This document shows positions 7,954 to 16,370 of a stretch of 64,000 bases of DNA, piece by piece (positions within the stretch are counted from its first letter, which is position 1; the number at the start of each line of letters is the position of its first letter). The position numbers and the translations under genes are program-made. The DNA lies in the NCBI GenBank assembly GCA_038148375.1, contig JAYQVH010000003.1, forward strand, positions 1 to 64,000, written 5' to 3'. The DNA is from CAWUEX02 sp038148375. GTDB taxonomy: Bacteria; Pseudomonadota; Alphaproteobacteria; Rhodospirillales; Rhodospirillaceae. The notes below the pieces were generated by a model. That model was not told where the DNA came from. It saw nothing but the letters and a program-made list of their open reading frames with translations, and ran no database searches.

Positions 7954-8952
7954 ATGACCAGTCGCCCGACGGAATTACCACGCCGCTCCGCCCTGTCCCT
8001 GGCCGGCGCAGCTGCCGTGGCCGCAACGGCCAAACCCTCCGGCGCACAGGAGAATGCGATGTCCGGTCCGCCGAAGGTCAACCGCTTCAAGATGGCGACA
8101 CTGAACGTGCCGGACATCGACATCATCGCGTCGCTGTACGACGAATGGCTGGGCTATGCCACCGTTGAGCGCGGTACGGTCGCCGAAGACCTCGCGGCCT
8201 CCTGGGGCACGCCGGACATGGCCGGACGGCCCTACATCCACATGCAGCCGGAAAGCGGTGCGGACGTTTTCATCCGCGCGGTGCAAGGCGACCCGGTGCC
8301 CAGCTACAAGGCGATGACCACCTGGGGCTGGAACGCCATTGAGATCATTTGCGACGATCCCGACGCACTGCATGCGAAGCTGATGAAATCGCCGTTCAAG
8401 CTGCTCGGCGAACCCAAGGGCCTGCAGAACTACCCGTCGATCCGCGCGACCCAGTTTCAGGGTCCGTTTGAGGACGTCCTGTATCTGACCACGGAAACCG
8501 GCGACCGCGACAACACGCTGCTGCCGCGGTCGGGGGCCTTCGTCGGCCGCATCTTCATCATGGTGGTGGCCGGCCCCGACATTCAGGTTCTTCAGGACTG
8601 GTATGCCGACACCTTTAATATGAAACGCGGGCCGATCCGCAATTCGCCGGTCGATCTGATCAACATCGCCCAGGGCCTGCCACTGGGCAGTGAACGCCCG
8701 CTGACCACATTGGGCCTGAAGAACCACGGCAACCTGTTCGAGCTCGACGGCTATGGGCCTAACACGACGGCGCGTCCACATATTCAAGGCCAGCTGCCGC
8801 CGGGCATCGCCTCGACCAGCGTCACCGTCGACAGCCTCGACGGCATCTCCGTGCCGTTCCTGACCGCACCGGTTGAGGCATACGGCAGCCGCGCGGCCAC
8901 CGTGCTCGGCCCCGCCGGCGAATTGCTCGAGCTTATCGAAGAAACGGCTTAA
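7954..8952 (+). CDS. VOC-superfamily protein 1, exported (Tat-like signal)
   Basis: This is the first of five tandem paralogues of about 300-333 residues. The N-terminus has Arg10-Arg11 followed by a hydrophobic Ala-rich stretch ending near SGAQ (~32), consistent with twin-arginine export. The body is a two-module VOC (glyoxalase/bleomycin-resistance/extradiol dioxygenase) fold: module 1 starts FKMATLNVPDID, module 2 starts around IFIMVVAGPDI, and the end is GELLELIEE. The usual first metal ligand (His in the opening strand) is replaced by Met or Lys. Shared segments AASWGTPxMAGRPY and GWNAIEIICDD tie it to its neighbours. The reaction is unknown. Confidence 0.82.
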   Translation: MTSRPTELPRRSALSLAGAAAVAATAKPSGAQENAMSGPPKVNRFKMATLNVPDIDIIASLYDEWLGYATVERGTVAEDLAASWGTPDMAGRPYIHMQPESGADVFIRAVQGDPVPSYKAMTTWGWNAIEIICDDPDALHAKLMKSPFKLLGEPKGLQNYPSIRATQFQGPFEDVLYLTTETGDRDNTLLPRSGAFVGRIFIMVVAGPDIQVLQDWYADTFNMKRGPIRNSPVDLINIAQGLPLGSERPLTTLGLKNHGNLFELDGYGPNTTARPHIQGQLPPGIASTSVTVDSLDGISVPFLTAPVEAYGSRAATVLGPAGELLELIEETA

Positions 8953-8976
8953 CCCCCTTCCCACACAGGACACACC

Positions 8977-9891
8977 ATGACCGACACGCCAACGCCGCTG
9001 CTCAAGCGGTTGAAGATCAACACCGTCGCCGCACCGGACATCGGCCTGGTCGAGAGCTGGTACACGGAATGGCTGGGCTACAGCGTGTGCGAACGCGCTG
9101 AGATCGGCGCCGACCTGGCGGCATCGTGGGGCGCGCCGGCGATGGCAGGACGGCCCTATATCCTGATGCAGCCGGAAAGCGGCGCCGACGTGTTCATCCG
9201 TGCCGTCGAGATCGACGAAGTTCCCGGCTACAAACCGATGACCACACTCGGCTGGAATGCCTTCGAACTGATCATCGACGACGTCTACAAACTCAATGAC
9301 CGTTTGCTCAAAAGTCCGTTCAAAATCATTGGCGAACCGGCCAGCCTGGGCGGCGACCTGGATTTCATCCACGCCATGCAGGTGCAGGGCCCGGCGGGCG
9401 ATATTCTGTATCTGACCTGTGACCGCGTGCGCGCGCCCGACACGTTGCTGCCACCGTCAGGCTCGTTTGTCGGCCGCCCCTTCATCGTCATTCTGGCGGG
9501 CCACGGCGTCGAGGACACGCAAGGCTGGTACAGCAAAACCTTCAACATGAAGCGCGAGGAGGACATGCAGACCTCCATCGGCGTCGTCTCCGACGCGCAG
9601 GGTCTGCCGAACGATCATATCTACGACATGGGCTTCATGTTCCTGGGCCAGGCCGGCAACTTCATCGAGTATGACGGTTACGACAAACAGTTCGGTGCGC
9701 GCCCGTGCGCGGACGGGCAATTGCCGCCCGGCTGCTCAACCGTGACGTTTTCCGTCGACAGTTTGGCGGCCCTCGACCTGGACTGGGTCGGCGACGCCAT
9801 CGACGGCCCCGGCATGGGCTACAACGGCGGACGCACGCGCACCGCACGCGGCGCGGTCGGCGAGTTGATCGAATTGGTCGAGGAGTCTTAA
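8977..9891 (+). CDS. VOC-superfamily protein 2, cytoplasmic form
   Basis: This 304-residue copy is the only one of the five without an export signal: it begins MTDTPTPLLKRLKINTVAAP, directly at the VOC module. It has the same two-module organisation and the shared phrases AASWGAPAMAGRPY, GWNAFELIIDD and GELIELVEES. The first strand again lacks the canonical metal-binding His. The start has the A-rich leader ACACAGGACACACC with AGGA as the binding site. Its stop TAA overlaps the ATG of the next paralogue (TAATG). It might act on the same compound class inside the cell that the exported copies bind outside; this is inference. Confidence 0.82.
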   Translation: MTDTPTPLLKRLKINTVAAPDIGLVESWYTEWLGYSVCERAEIGADLAASWGAPAMAGRPYILMQPESGADVFIRAVEIDEVPGYKPMTTLGWNAFELIIDDVYKLNDRLLKSPFKIIGEPASLGGDLDFIHAMQVQGPAGDILYLTCDRVRAPDTLLPPSGSFVGRPFIVILAGHGVEDTQGWYSKTFNMKREEDMQTSIGVVSDAQGLPNDHIYDMGFMFLGQAGNFIEYDGYDKQFGARPCADGQLPPGCSTVTFSVDSLAALDLDWVGDAIDGPGMGYNGGRTRTARGAVGELIELVEES

Positions 9892-10886
9892 TGGCCTCCG
9901 GCTCCGCCCCTGTCCTCAGCCGGCGTCGCGCAGTCGGCGCCACCGCGGCGGCGGCGGCCGTCGCCGCCGGCGGAGCGCAGGCGAAAGAGCGGCGCAATCC
10001 GATTCTCGGCCATCACGTCGCCACCATCGGAGTGCCCGACGTCGCTGCCGCGCAGAAAATGTACGAGCGGGCTATCGGCGTATACGAGGTTAACAAAGGC
10101 ACCGTGAGCGAGGGCGTGGCCCGCGCCTGGGGCGCGCCGAAAATGGTCGGCCGCCCGTGGGTGATGATGCGCTGTGCCAGCGGCGACGAAACGTTCCGTC
10201 TGCGCATTATCGAGGTCGACCCCGTGCCGGGGTACAAGGCCATGGGCACGTGGGGACTCAACTCCATCGAGATGATTTCCAGCGACATCTATGATGTCAA
10301 TGAACGGGTGCTCGCCGCCGGTTTCACCGTCATCGGCGAGCCGCGCCCGTTGAGCGAGGCCTATGCCAGCGTGCATGCCATGCAGATGAAAGGTCCGGGC
10401 GAGGAAGTGTTTTATTTCGCCGGCGATGTCACCGGCGATAACGAGTTCGGGCTGATCGAACCCAAATCATTGGTCGACCGGCCGTTCAATGCGGTGATCG
10501 GCACGCAGAACATGGCCGCGAGCCGCGCCTACTACGGCAACGTACTGGGGATGAGTTTGGGCACGCCGCAGAAGTTCCGGGTGCGCGTGGTAGCGGATGC
10601 GCTCGGCTATTCCCGCGACATCGCCATTGAGATGGCCGGTGCGCGTGGCACACGGCCCGGCAGCTCTCTGGAGTTCGATGCCTACGATGTGGCGTTGTCC
10701 GGTCCGCGCCCACGGGCGAACGGACAACTCCCGCCCGGCGTGTCGATGGTCAGTCTGGCGACGGACGACTTCGAGGCCATTGCGGCGTCCTATATTTCCG
10801 AACCTGCGGTGCTGTACGGACGCGGGCGAACGGCGGCGTTTGTTGGGCCCTCGGGGGAGTGGGTTGAAATTGTCGAAGTGGCCTAA
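9891..10886 (+). CDS. VOC-superfamily protein 3, exported (Tat-like signal)
   Basis: I placed the start at ATG 9891, which overlaps the preceding stop; an upstream extension would lie inside the previous gene. The 331-residue product begins with Arg11-Arg12-Arg13 and an Ala-rich hydrophobic run ending AAGGAQA (~31), a Tat-type signal. It is the most diverged of the five. The opening strand is GHHVATIGVPDV, so this copy does have His where a metal ligand is expected, and the shared AASWG segment reads ARAWGAPKMVGRPW. It ends GEWVEIVEVA. It could be the only copy with an intact metal site. Confidence 0.8.
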   Translation: MASGSAPVLSRRRAVGATAAAAAVAAGGAQAKERRNPILGHHVATIGVPDVAAAQKMYERAIGVYEVNKGTVSEGVARAWGAPKMVGRPWVMMRCASGDETFRLRIIEVDPVPGYKAMGTWGLNSIEMISSDIYDVNERVLAAGFTVIGEPRPLSEAYASVHAMQMKGPGEEVFYFAGDVTGDNEFGLIEPKSLVDRPFNAVIGTQNMAASRAYYGNVLGMSLGTPQKFRVRVVADALGYSRDIAIEMAGARGTRPGSSLEFDAYDVALSGPRPRANGQLPPGVSMVSLATDDFEAIAASYISEPAVLYGRGRTAAFVGPSGEWVEIVEVA

Positions 10887-10899
10887 GGGAGAGAAAGTT

Positions 10900-11367
10900 A
10901 TGAAGCGGTTTGTGATCGGCGCACTTTTCGCCGGAGTAGCGATGGCAGGACCAGCGGAGGCAGACGTGGAAATTAAACGGTGGAATCCGGAGGGCCTGAG
11001 CCAGCCGGAAGGGTATTCGCAGCTGGTGACGGTCGAGGGCAAAGGCAAGCTTGTGCTGCTCGGCGGCAAAGCGGGGCTGAAGCCCGACGGCAGCATCCCG
11101 GAAACCCTGGCCGAGCAGTCCAAGTTGACCTGGGAGAATATCGACCTGGCCTTGAAGGCCGCCGGCGCAACGCGGGAAGACGTGGTCGAAATCCAGATCT
11201 TCATCGTCGATCTGGCCAACATCGATCCCGAACCGGCCTATCAGGACGTGCGCGACTTTTTCCCGAAAGGCCATAAGCCGGTGTCGATGGTGATCGGCGT
11301 CAGCGCGCTCGCCATTCCGGAATTGAAACTGGAAATCAACGTTCGTGCTATTGTCGGAGACGACTAA
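10900..11367 (+). CDS. RidA (YjgF/UK114)-family protein, exported
   Basis: The ATG at 10900 follows GGGAGAGAAAG. The 155-residue protein has a Sec signal peptide (hydrophobic residues 4-16, cleavage near AEA at ~22), which is unusual because most RidA enamine/imine deaminases are cytoplasmic. The RidA body includes the segments KLVLLGGKAG, LTWENIDLALKAAGA and an Ile/Val-rich C-terminal strand pair. The usual Arg in the CxxR-type region near the active site is not obvious, so deaminase activity is uncertain. It interrupts the VOC array and is co-directional with it. It may bind or process a reactive amine-containing compound in the periplasm. Confidence 0.85.
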   Translation: MKRFVIGALFAGVAMAGPAEADVEIKRWNPEGLSQPEGYSQLVTVEGKGKLVLLGGKAGLKPDGSIPETLAEQSKLTWENIDLALKAAGATREDVVEIQIFIVDLANIDPEPAYQDVRDFFPKGHKPVSMVIGVSALAIPELKLEINVRAIVGDD

Positions 11368-11399
11368 GCGCACGCGACACATCACAGCAGGGAAGCCCC

Positions 11400-12395
11400 A
11401 TGACCTTATCTCGTAAACAGTTCCTCACATTGACGCTGGCCGGGGCCGGTGCGGCGGCGCTGGTCCGCCCCCGGTTCGCAACGGCGCAACAAGCGGCGCC
11501 AAATATCAGCCGCATCAAGTACGTCACCATTGGCGCGCCGGATGTCGATGCCGTAGAAGCGGCCTACACCGGCTGGCTGGGTCACACCACCGTCGAAAGG
11601 TCTCAAGTCAGCGAGACCATGGCACTGTCCTGGGGCACACCCAACATGGCCGGGCGTCCGTTTGTCCTGATGCGGCCGATGACGGGCGAGGACGTTCTCA
11701 TCCGCGCCGTCGAGACCGAAGCGGTGGACGGCTATGCGCCGATGAAAACAATTGGCTGGAACGCCTTTGAGATCATCTGCGACGACATCGACGATTTGCA
11801 CGCGCGCCTCATCGACGGCTCGCCGTTCGAGCACATTGGCGGCCCTGCCAATCTGGGTGGTGGAACGTCATCGATTCGCGCCGCGCAATACGTCGGCCCC
11901 GGCGGCGAAGTGCTTTACTTCAACTGCGAAACCGGCGACCGGTCGAAATCCGGCCTGCCCGATCCGGGTGAGGATGTCGGACGCACCAACATCGTCATTC
12001 TGGCCAGCCACGATGTCACGGCCACGATGGACGCCTATCGCCAGATGTTCGGTATGGGCCAAGGGTTCTCGCGGCCGCAGCCGATCGGCGTGATCTCTGA
12101 GATGCAGGGCCTACCGGCAGATCACAGCTATGTGCTGGGCTTCAACGGCCTGGGCGAACCGGGCAATGCAATCGAGTTCGACCAGTATCTGGAGCAATTC
12201 GGCCCGCGTCCGCGTGCGATGGGCATGCTGCCCCAAGGCAATGCGCTGGTATCGTTCAATGTTGAAGATCTGGATGCGGTCGCGGCCGATTTCTTCGGTG
12301 CGCCGATTGAGGAATATGGCGGCCGCCGCTCCGCGACCTTCGCCGGCCCGGCCGGAGAACTGGTCGAACTGATAGAGGAGAAGCGCCGCACATGA
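11400..12395 (+). CDS. VOC-superfamily protein 4, exported (Tat-like signal)
   Basis: The 331-residue product begins MTLSRKQFLTLTLAGAGAAA, matching the Tat pattern S/T-R-(R/K)-x-F-L with Lys in place of the second Arg; cleavage is likely after ATAQ (~30). The two VOC modules start IKYVTIGAPDVD and NIVILASHDVT, and the end is GELVELIEEK. It shares LSWGTPNMAGRPF and GWNAFEIICDDIDDLH with its neighbours. The canonical first-strand His is absent. The downstream paralogue starts four bases before this stop codon (ATGA), so the two are translationally coupled and should be made in similar amounts. Confidence 0.82.
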   Translation: MTLSRKQFLTLTLAGAGAAALVRPRFATAQQAAPNISRIKYVTIGAPDVDAVEAAYTGWLGHTTVERSQVSETMALSWGTPNMAGRPFVLMRPMTGEDVLIRAVETEAVDGYAPMKTIGWNAFEIICDDIDDLHARLIDGSPFEHIGGPANLGGGTSSIRAAQYVGPGGEVLYFNCETGDRSKSGLPDPGEDVGRTNIVILASHDVTATMDAYRQMFGMGQGFSRPQPIGVISEMQGLPADHSYVLGFNGLGEPGNAIEFDQYLEQFGPRPRAMGMLPQGNALVSFNVEDLDAVAADFFGAPIEEYGGRRSATFAGPAGELVELIEEKRRT

Positions 12396-13393
12396 CGACG
12401 CTCAGCCGAAAACGATTTCTCGCCCTCACCCTATCGGGAGCCGGGGCTGCGGTGACAACCGCCGCCCTGCCCCGAACCCCCCTTGCCCAGGAGTCCGGAC
12501 CCTTGCTCAGCCGCATCAAGATGGCGACCATCGGCGCGCCCAGCGTGAGCGATATCGAACGCTGGTACACCACCTGGCTGGATTATGTGGTGCACGAGCG
12601 CGGCGAGGTCAGCGACGCATTGGCGGCATCGTGGGGCGCACCCAACACTGCGGGCCGCCCCTACGTGCTGCTGCAATCCGCGGCGAAGGACGACGTGTAC
12701 ATCCGAGCGGTCGAGGTCGACCCTATCCCGGGCTACAAAGCGATGACGACCTGGGGTTGGAACGCGATTGAGATCATTTGCGACGACGTCGACGCCCTGC
12801 ACGAACGCCTCAAGGACTCCGAGTTCACGCATCTCGCCGGGCCGGAAAATCTGATGGGGGGCACGTCGTCGATCCGGGCGGTGCAATACCTCGGGCCGGC
12901 GCAGGAAGTGATCTACCTGACGTGCGAAACCGGCGACCGCTCAACCTCGAACCTGCCGCTGCCGCGCGGCCCGGTTGATCGCCCGTTCATCATGGTGCTG
13001 GCCGGAACCGATCTCGATGCGATGGAGAATTTCTACGCCGACGCGTTCAACATGACCGCGGGTGGCTACCGCTTTACCTCGACCGGCGGATTGATCTCGA
13101 AGATGCAGGGCCGGCCCGATGACGTGGTCTACAACCTGGGCCTGATCCGTTGCCGCGAGAAGGGCAACAACATCGAGCTCGACGAATACCCAGCCGATAC
13201 CGAGGCGCGTGTACCTGTTGCGGGACAGTTGCCGCAGGGCGTGGCAATGACCAGCTTCGAAGTTGACAATCTCGATGCCTTAGACCTGACGTTCATCGCA
13301 GCGCCGGTGACCGAATACGACGGCAAGCGCTCGGTGACTTTCGTCGGCCCGGCGGGCGAACTGACCGAGCTGATCGAAAACCCGCGAGGATAA
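12392..13393 (+). CDS. VOC-superfamily protein 5, exported (Tat-like signal)
   Basis: The 333-residue product begins MTTLSRKRFLALTLSGAGAA, again a Tat-like signal with Arg-Lys-Arg, cleaved near PLAQ (~33). Module 1 opens IKMATIGAPSVSDIERWY, the shared motif reads AASWGAPNTAGRPY, and the protein ends GELTELIEN. No first-strand His is present. It is closest in sequence to copies 1 and 4. Four bases separate its stop from the enoyl-CoA hydratase-like gene, so that gene belongs to the same transcription unit. Confidence 0.82.
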   Translation: MTTLSRKRFLALTLSGAGAAVTTAALPRTPLAQESGPLLSRIKMATIGAPSVSDIERWYTTWLDYVVHERGEVSDALAASWGAPNTAGRPYVLLQSAAKDDVYIRAVEVDPIPGYKAMTTWGWNAIEIICDDVDALHERLKDSEFTHLAGPENLMGGTSSIRAVQYLGPAQEVIYLTCETGDRSTSNLPLPRGPVDRPFIMVLAGTDLDAMENFYADAFNMTAGGYRFTSTGGLISKMQGRPDDVVYNLGLIRCREKGNNIELDEYPADTEARVPVAGQLPQGVAMTSFEVDNLDALDLTFIAAPVTEYDGKRSVTFVGPAGELTELIENPRG

Positions 13394-13397
13394 TGCG

Positions 13398-14177
13398 ATG
13401 GCGTCCAGTGATGACGCCCTGGTTCTACGCGCCGACTCTCATGGCGTCTGCACCCTCACCCTTAACCGGCCGACGGCACGCAACGCGCTGTCGGCGGCGA
13501 TGATCGCGGCACTGTCGGAGCTGCTCGATCAGATTGCGGACGATGACTCCGTGCGTGTGGTCGTGCTTGCGGCGAACGGGCCAGCCTTTTGCGCCGGGCA
13601 TGACCTTAAGGAACTTAGGAGTTTGGACGCCGCGGCCACAGAGAAATTGTTCCTCGACTGCTCGACCATGATGATGCAGCTGGTGCGCCTGCCCCAGCCG
13701 GTGATCGCCAAAGTGCACGGCATCGCCACCGCCGCCGGATGCCAGCTGGTCGCCACCGCCGATCTGGCCGTTGCCGCTAAGAGTGCGGCGTTCGCCACAC
13801 CGGGGGTGAACATCGGCCTGTTCTGCACCACACCGTCGGTGGCGGTCGGGCGGGCGGTGCCGCGCAAGACGGCGATGGAAATGCTGTTGACCGGCGAGCC
13901 GATCACAGCGGCGCGCGCCGAAGCGGCGGGGCTGATCAACAGCGCCGTCCCCGATCATGAGCTCGACGGTACGGTCGATGCCCTGGCAAAACTGATTGCG
14001 TCGAAGTCCGCGCATATTCTGGCGATCGGCAAGAAAGCGTTTTACGCGCAGATCGAACAGCCGATGGCCGACAGTTATGTTTATGCCTCGGCGGTGATGG
14101 CGCAGAATATGCTGGAAAGTGATTGCACCGAAGGCATCGCGGCATTCATCGAAAAGCGCGCCCCGGAGTGGGGATAA
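13398..14177 (+). CDS. Enoyl-CoA hydratase/isomerase-family protein
   Basis: This 259-residue crotonase-fold protein probably acts on a CoA thioester. Oxyanion-hole segments are visible at FCAGHDLKEL (~56-65) and GIATAAGCQLV (~106-116). The region where classical hydratases place the second catalytic Glu reads VNIGLFCTTPSVAVGRAVPR, which resembles the ECHDC3-like branch, so the hydratase step itself is uncertain. GAGGA at 13386-13390 supports the ATG at 13398. It closes the catabolic run after the VOC array, consistent with the last intermediates being CoA esters. The next gene is of different base composition and probably unrelated. Confidence 0.87.
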   Translation: MASSDDALVLRADSHGVCTLTLNRPTARNALSAAMIAALSELLDQIADDDSVRVVVLAANGPAFCAGHDLKELRSLDAAATEKLFLDCSTMMMQLVRLPQPVIAKVHGIATAAGCQLVATADLAVAAKSAAFATPGVNIGLFCTTPSVAVGRAVPRKTAMEMLLTGEPITAARAEAAGLINSAVPDHELDGTVDALAKLIASKSAHILAIGKKAFYAQIEQPMADSYVYASAVMAQNMLESDCTEGIAAFIEKRAPEWG

Positions 14178-14181
14178 ATTG

Positions 14182-15330
14182 ATGCCAAATAGGACTAGAA
14201 AAACGGCCGTTCGGTTTGCGCTCTTGCTAAGCGCTTTGAGTTTTAGCGCGTGCGACCAAACGCAAAAAGCTGCCGAACCCGTAACTCAGGGGGAAGTCGA
14301 TAAATCTTGGACACGACTAACAGAAGTTCTCAGCCTCATCCCACCATTGGACACATCGGTAGACGCCAAGAGTTTCGATATCCGCCATATCGACTTCGCT
14401 GTGTTAGACGACATTATTCCGGGAGGATTTCTTAACAAGGATCTACCGGTGGTGACCTTTGCCAATCCCTCGACTGGTGAAACGGAGCAGGCATTGGTCG
14501 AACGGTTACGAATAAATGTGTTCAATGGATCGGCGCTCGCACCATCTTTTACCCTCGACGCGCTTGGCGTTCCGCCAACAGCAATTTCTACTGGGACTGA
14601 ATACAACGGTTTCTCAGGCGGGCTAGGACGGGGACTGATCCTGTCCGGTGGAGAGGCTTTAAGCTCGGCGCATAGTCGCACAGCTGAAGCATTTACCAAG
14701 ATTGGATTGCATGAGAAGGATGTCGACGGTCGCACCGTATGGTTCAACTACGAAGGGGAGGAAGTAGAATTTTCCGGCGCCGGTTCGCGCGTTCTGGTGC
14801 GGCACCCGCTCGGACATTTCTCTGGACGCGGCCCTGCCCGCATCATTATTGCACCCAGCGCTTTAATCAGCACCCAAAGTTGGCCGCGCATTGAGCAAAT
14901 GATAGCGGTGCTAGATAGAGACTCACAGTCTTTGGCGGACATACCATCCGTCATGGCCGCTCTAGAGCCTCTTCGCATGCTCTTAGCTAATGGTAGCCGC
15001 CTTGTTCAATTGAGCTACACCGGCGATCTAGATGACTTCGGAAACGTAATACATGGATTTGTGCTCGCCGATCTACAAGCGGGGGAAGACAAAATCGTAC
15101 ATTACGGCTGGACTTTTCCGTCGAAAGAAATAGCGGAGCGTGAAATGCGCGATATGATTGAGCGCTCTGAGCCAGAAAATATGGAGCGGAGAATGCAACA
15201 TGCAAAGTATCAAGAAATCACCGACAACGGCGCGACTCTGGTTTACTGGACAGGTGTGAATACGAATGGAGATGGCCATTCTTGGGAAGCGAACAGCGCA
15301 TTCAATTCCTTCTTCTACTCTGACGAATAA
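14182..15330 (+). CDS. Putative lipoprotein of unknown function, AT-rich
   Basis: I start it at ATG 14182, just after the upstream stop. The 382-residue product has a basic N-terminus (RTRK), a hydrophobic stretch and a lipobox-like FSAC with Cys24, so it is probably anchored to a membrane. The rest is soluble and I recognise no domain; segments such as DFGNVIHGFVLADLQAGEDK suggest a mixed alpha/beta protein. One counted line (14341-14400) is about 52% GC and codon choice is more AT-rich than in the flanking genes. This suggests recent acquisition. No mobile element is visible beside it. Confidence 0.7.
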   Translation: MPNRTRKTAVRFALLLSALSFSACDQTQKAAEPVTQGEVDKSWTRLTEVLSLIPPLDTSVDAKSFDIRHIDFAVLDDIIPGGFLNKDLPVVTFANPSTGETEQALVERLRINVFNGSALAPSFTLDALGVPPTAISTGTEYNGFSGGLGRGLILSGGEALSSAHSRTAEAFTKIGLHEKDVDGRTVWFNYEGEEVEFSGAGSRVLVRHPLGHFSGRGPARIIIAPSALISTQSWPRIEQMIAVLDRDSQSLADIPSVMAALEPLRMLLANGSRLVQLSYTGDLDDFGNVIHGFVLADLQAGEDKIVHYGWTFPSKEIAEREMRDMIERSEPENMERRMQHAKYQEITDNGATLVYWTGVNTNGDGHSWEANSAFNSFFYSDE

Positions 15331-15342
15331 CGACCACCGGCC

Positions 15343-15474
15343 ATGCCCCAAGGCCTGATCCGTATCGTCCTGCCGCTGCTGATGCTGCTGGCGTTTTTGC
15401 TTTACGTGCTATCGGCCGGTTTGGACGACGCGGCCGAACCCGAACAAACGCCACCTAGCGCAACAGCTGAATAA
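15343..15474 (+). CDS. Small single-pass membrane protein (43 aa)
   Basis: A short frame starts at ATG 15343, 13 bases after the previous stop. It encodes a basic start (MPQGLIR), about 19 hydrophobic residues (IVLPLLMLLAFLLYVLSAG) and a short acidic/Pro-rich tail. The one-segment layout with charged flanks is what a real small membrane protein would look like. Its 3' end overlaps the convergent DUF1761 gene by 20 bases, and there is no strong ribosome binding site (GGCC only). Treat it as plausible, not proven. Confidence 0.4.
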   Translation: MPQGLIRIVLPLLMLLAFLLYVLSAGLDDAAEPEQTPPSATAE

Positions 15475-15868
15475 CGATGCCCATGGCAATGTAAGCGCCG
15501 AGTGTGTTGCCGGCGTTGATCAGCGACAGCTTGGCCGACATGCCGTTGTAGCGGTCGTGCAGCAGTTCCGTGGTCAGGCAAAACACAATCCACAGAAAGA
15601 TCGCGACTGCAATGGCGCCGCCGAGCGTCGTATCGCCGTGCATCACCAGCACGATGTTGATGCCGAGTGCAGCAATCAGATTCATCAGCGCGGCATTGGC
15701 CAGCGCCTTGGCCGGATTGCCGAGTTCTTCAGGCGTCTTGCCCATTTCGGCCATCCAGGCCTTGGCGAACAAGACGGGCGAATAATACAAGGCGCCCCAC
15801 GCCATGGCGGCGGCCATGCCGAGGACGACACCGAGCCAGGTGACGCCCTCGAAGATGGCGGCGATCAT
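15455..15868 (-). CDS. DUF1761-family integral membrane protein
   Basis: The 137-residue protein has four predicted membrane helices. The pattern AAMAWGALYYSPVLFAKAWMAEMG in the first loop region and FCLTTELLHDRYNGMSAKLS in the third is typical of DUF1761. The function of the family is unknown. It is the second gene of a two-gene unit with the DUF423 protein: its ATG overlaps the DUF423 stop (ATGA), so the two small membrane proteins are coupled and may work together. Confidence 0.85.
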   Translation of the reverse strand: MIAAIFEGVTWLGVVLGMAAAMAWGALYYSPVLFAKAWMAEMGKTPEELGNPAKALANAALMNLIAALGINIVLVMHGDTTLGGAIAVAIFLWIVFCLTTELLHDRYNGMSAKLSLINAGNTLGAYIAMGIVIQLLR

Positions 15869-16311
15869 TCGGCGGCTTCCGGATGGGCGTTCGGTGCGTC
15901 ACGGCGCAGGGAACGCGCGCCCGAGGCGACGGCGCCCATCGTCAGGCAGATAAAGCCGATCATCGCGGACAACCCGCCGATCGGCGCGAAGATGCCCGGG
16001 CCGTTAAACGATAGCGAATACAGCGCACCGGAGAAGCACAAGATGCCGACGCCAAACAAAACCCCGGTGGTCAACATCAACTTGCGCGGCATGCCCTCTG
16101 CAACGCGGTCATGCAGCAGGGCGACAAAGATAATGCCGAAGGCCATCTTCATCTGAAAATCGCTGGCGTCGTAAAACCATCCGACCGCCTCTTCCGCTGC
16201 CGGAGCCATGGTTTCAATTCCGTGGGCGGCCAGCGAACCGGTGATAACGGCGATGAGGCCGTTCAATGCGGCAAAGACGATCAGGTAAACGGATGTGCGG
16301 CTGAGAGCCAT
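15865..16311 (-). CDS. DUF423 (YgdD-like) inner-membrane protein
   Basis: The 148-residue protein has four predicted transmembrane segments. It has the DUF423 signature at the N-terminus, with GSLAAHGIE following helix 1, FQMKMAFGIIFVALLHDRV for helix 2, and FSGALYSLSFNG before helix 3. The short cytoplasmic tail is charged. The role of the family is unknown. It is expressed ahead of DUF1761 with overlapping codons. Confidence 0.85.
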   Translation of the reverse strand: MALSRTSVYLIVFAALNGLIAVITGSLAAHGIETMAPAAEEAVGWFYDASDFQMKMAFGIIFVALLHDRVAEGMPRKLMLTTGVLFGVGILCFSGALYSLSFNGPGIFAPIGGLSAMIGFICLTMGAVASGARSLRRDAPNAHPEAAE

Positions 16312-16370
16312 GACGAACCTCCTGGGTTCCGTTTCAAGATGGAAAAGCTGCGAACCGTGCTTGGGACAGT

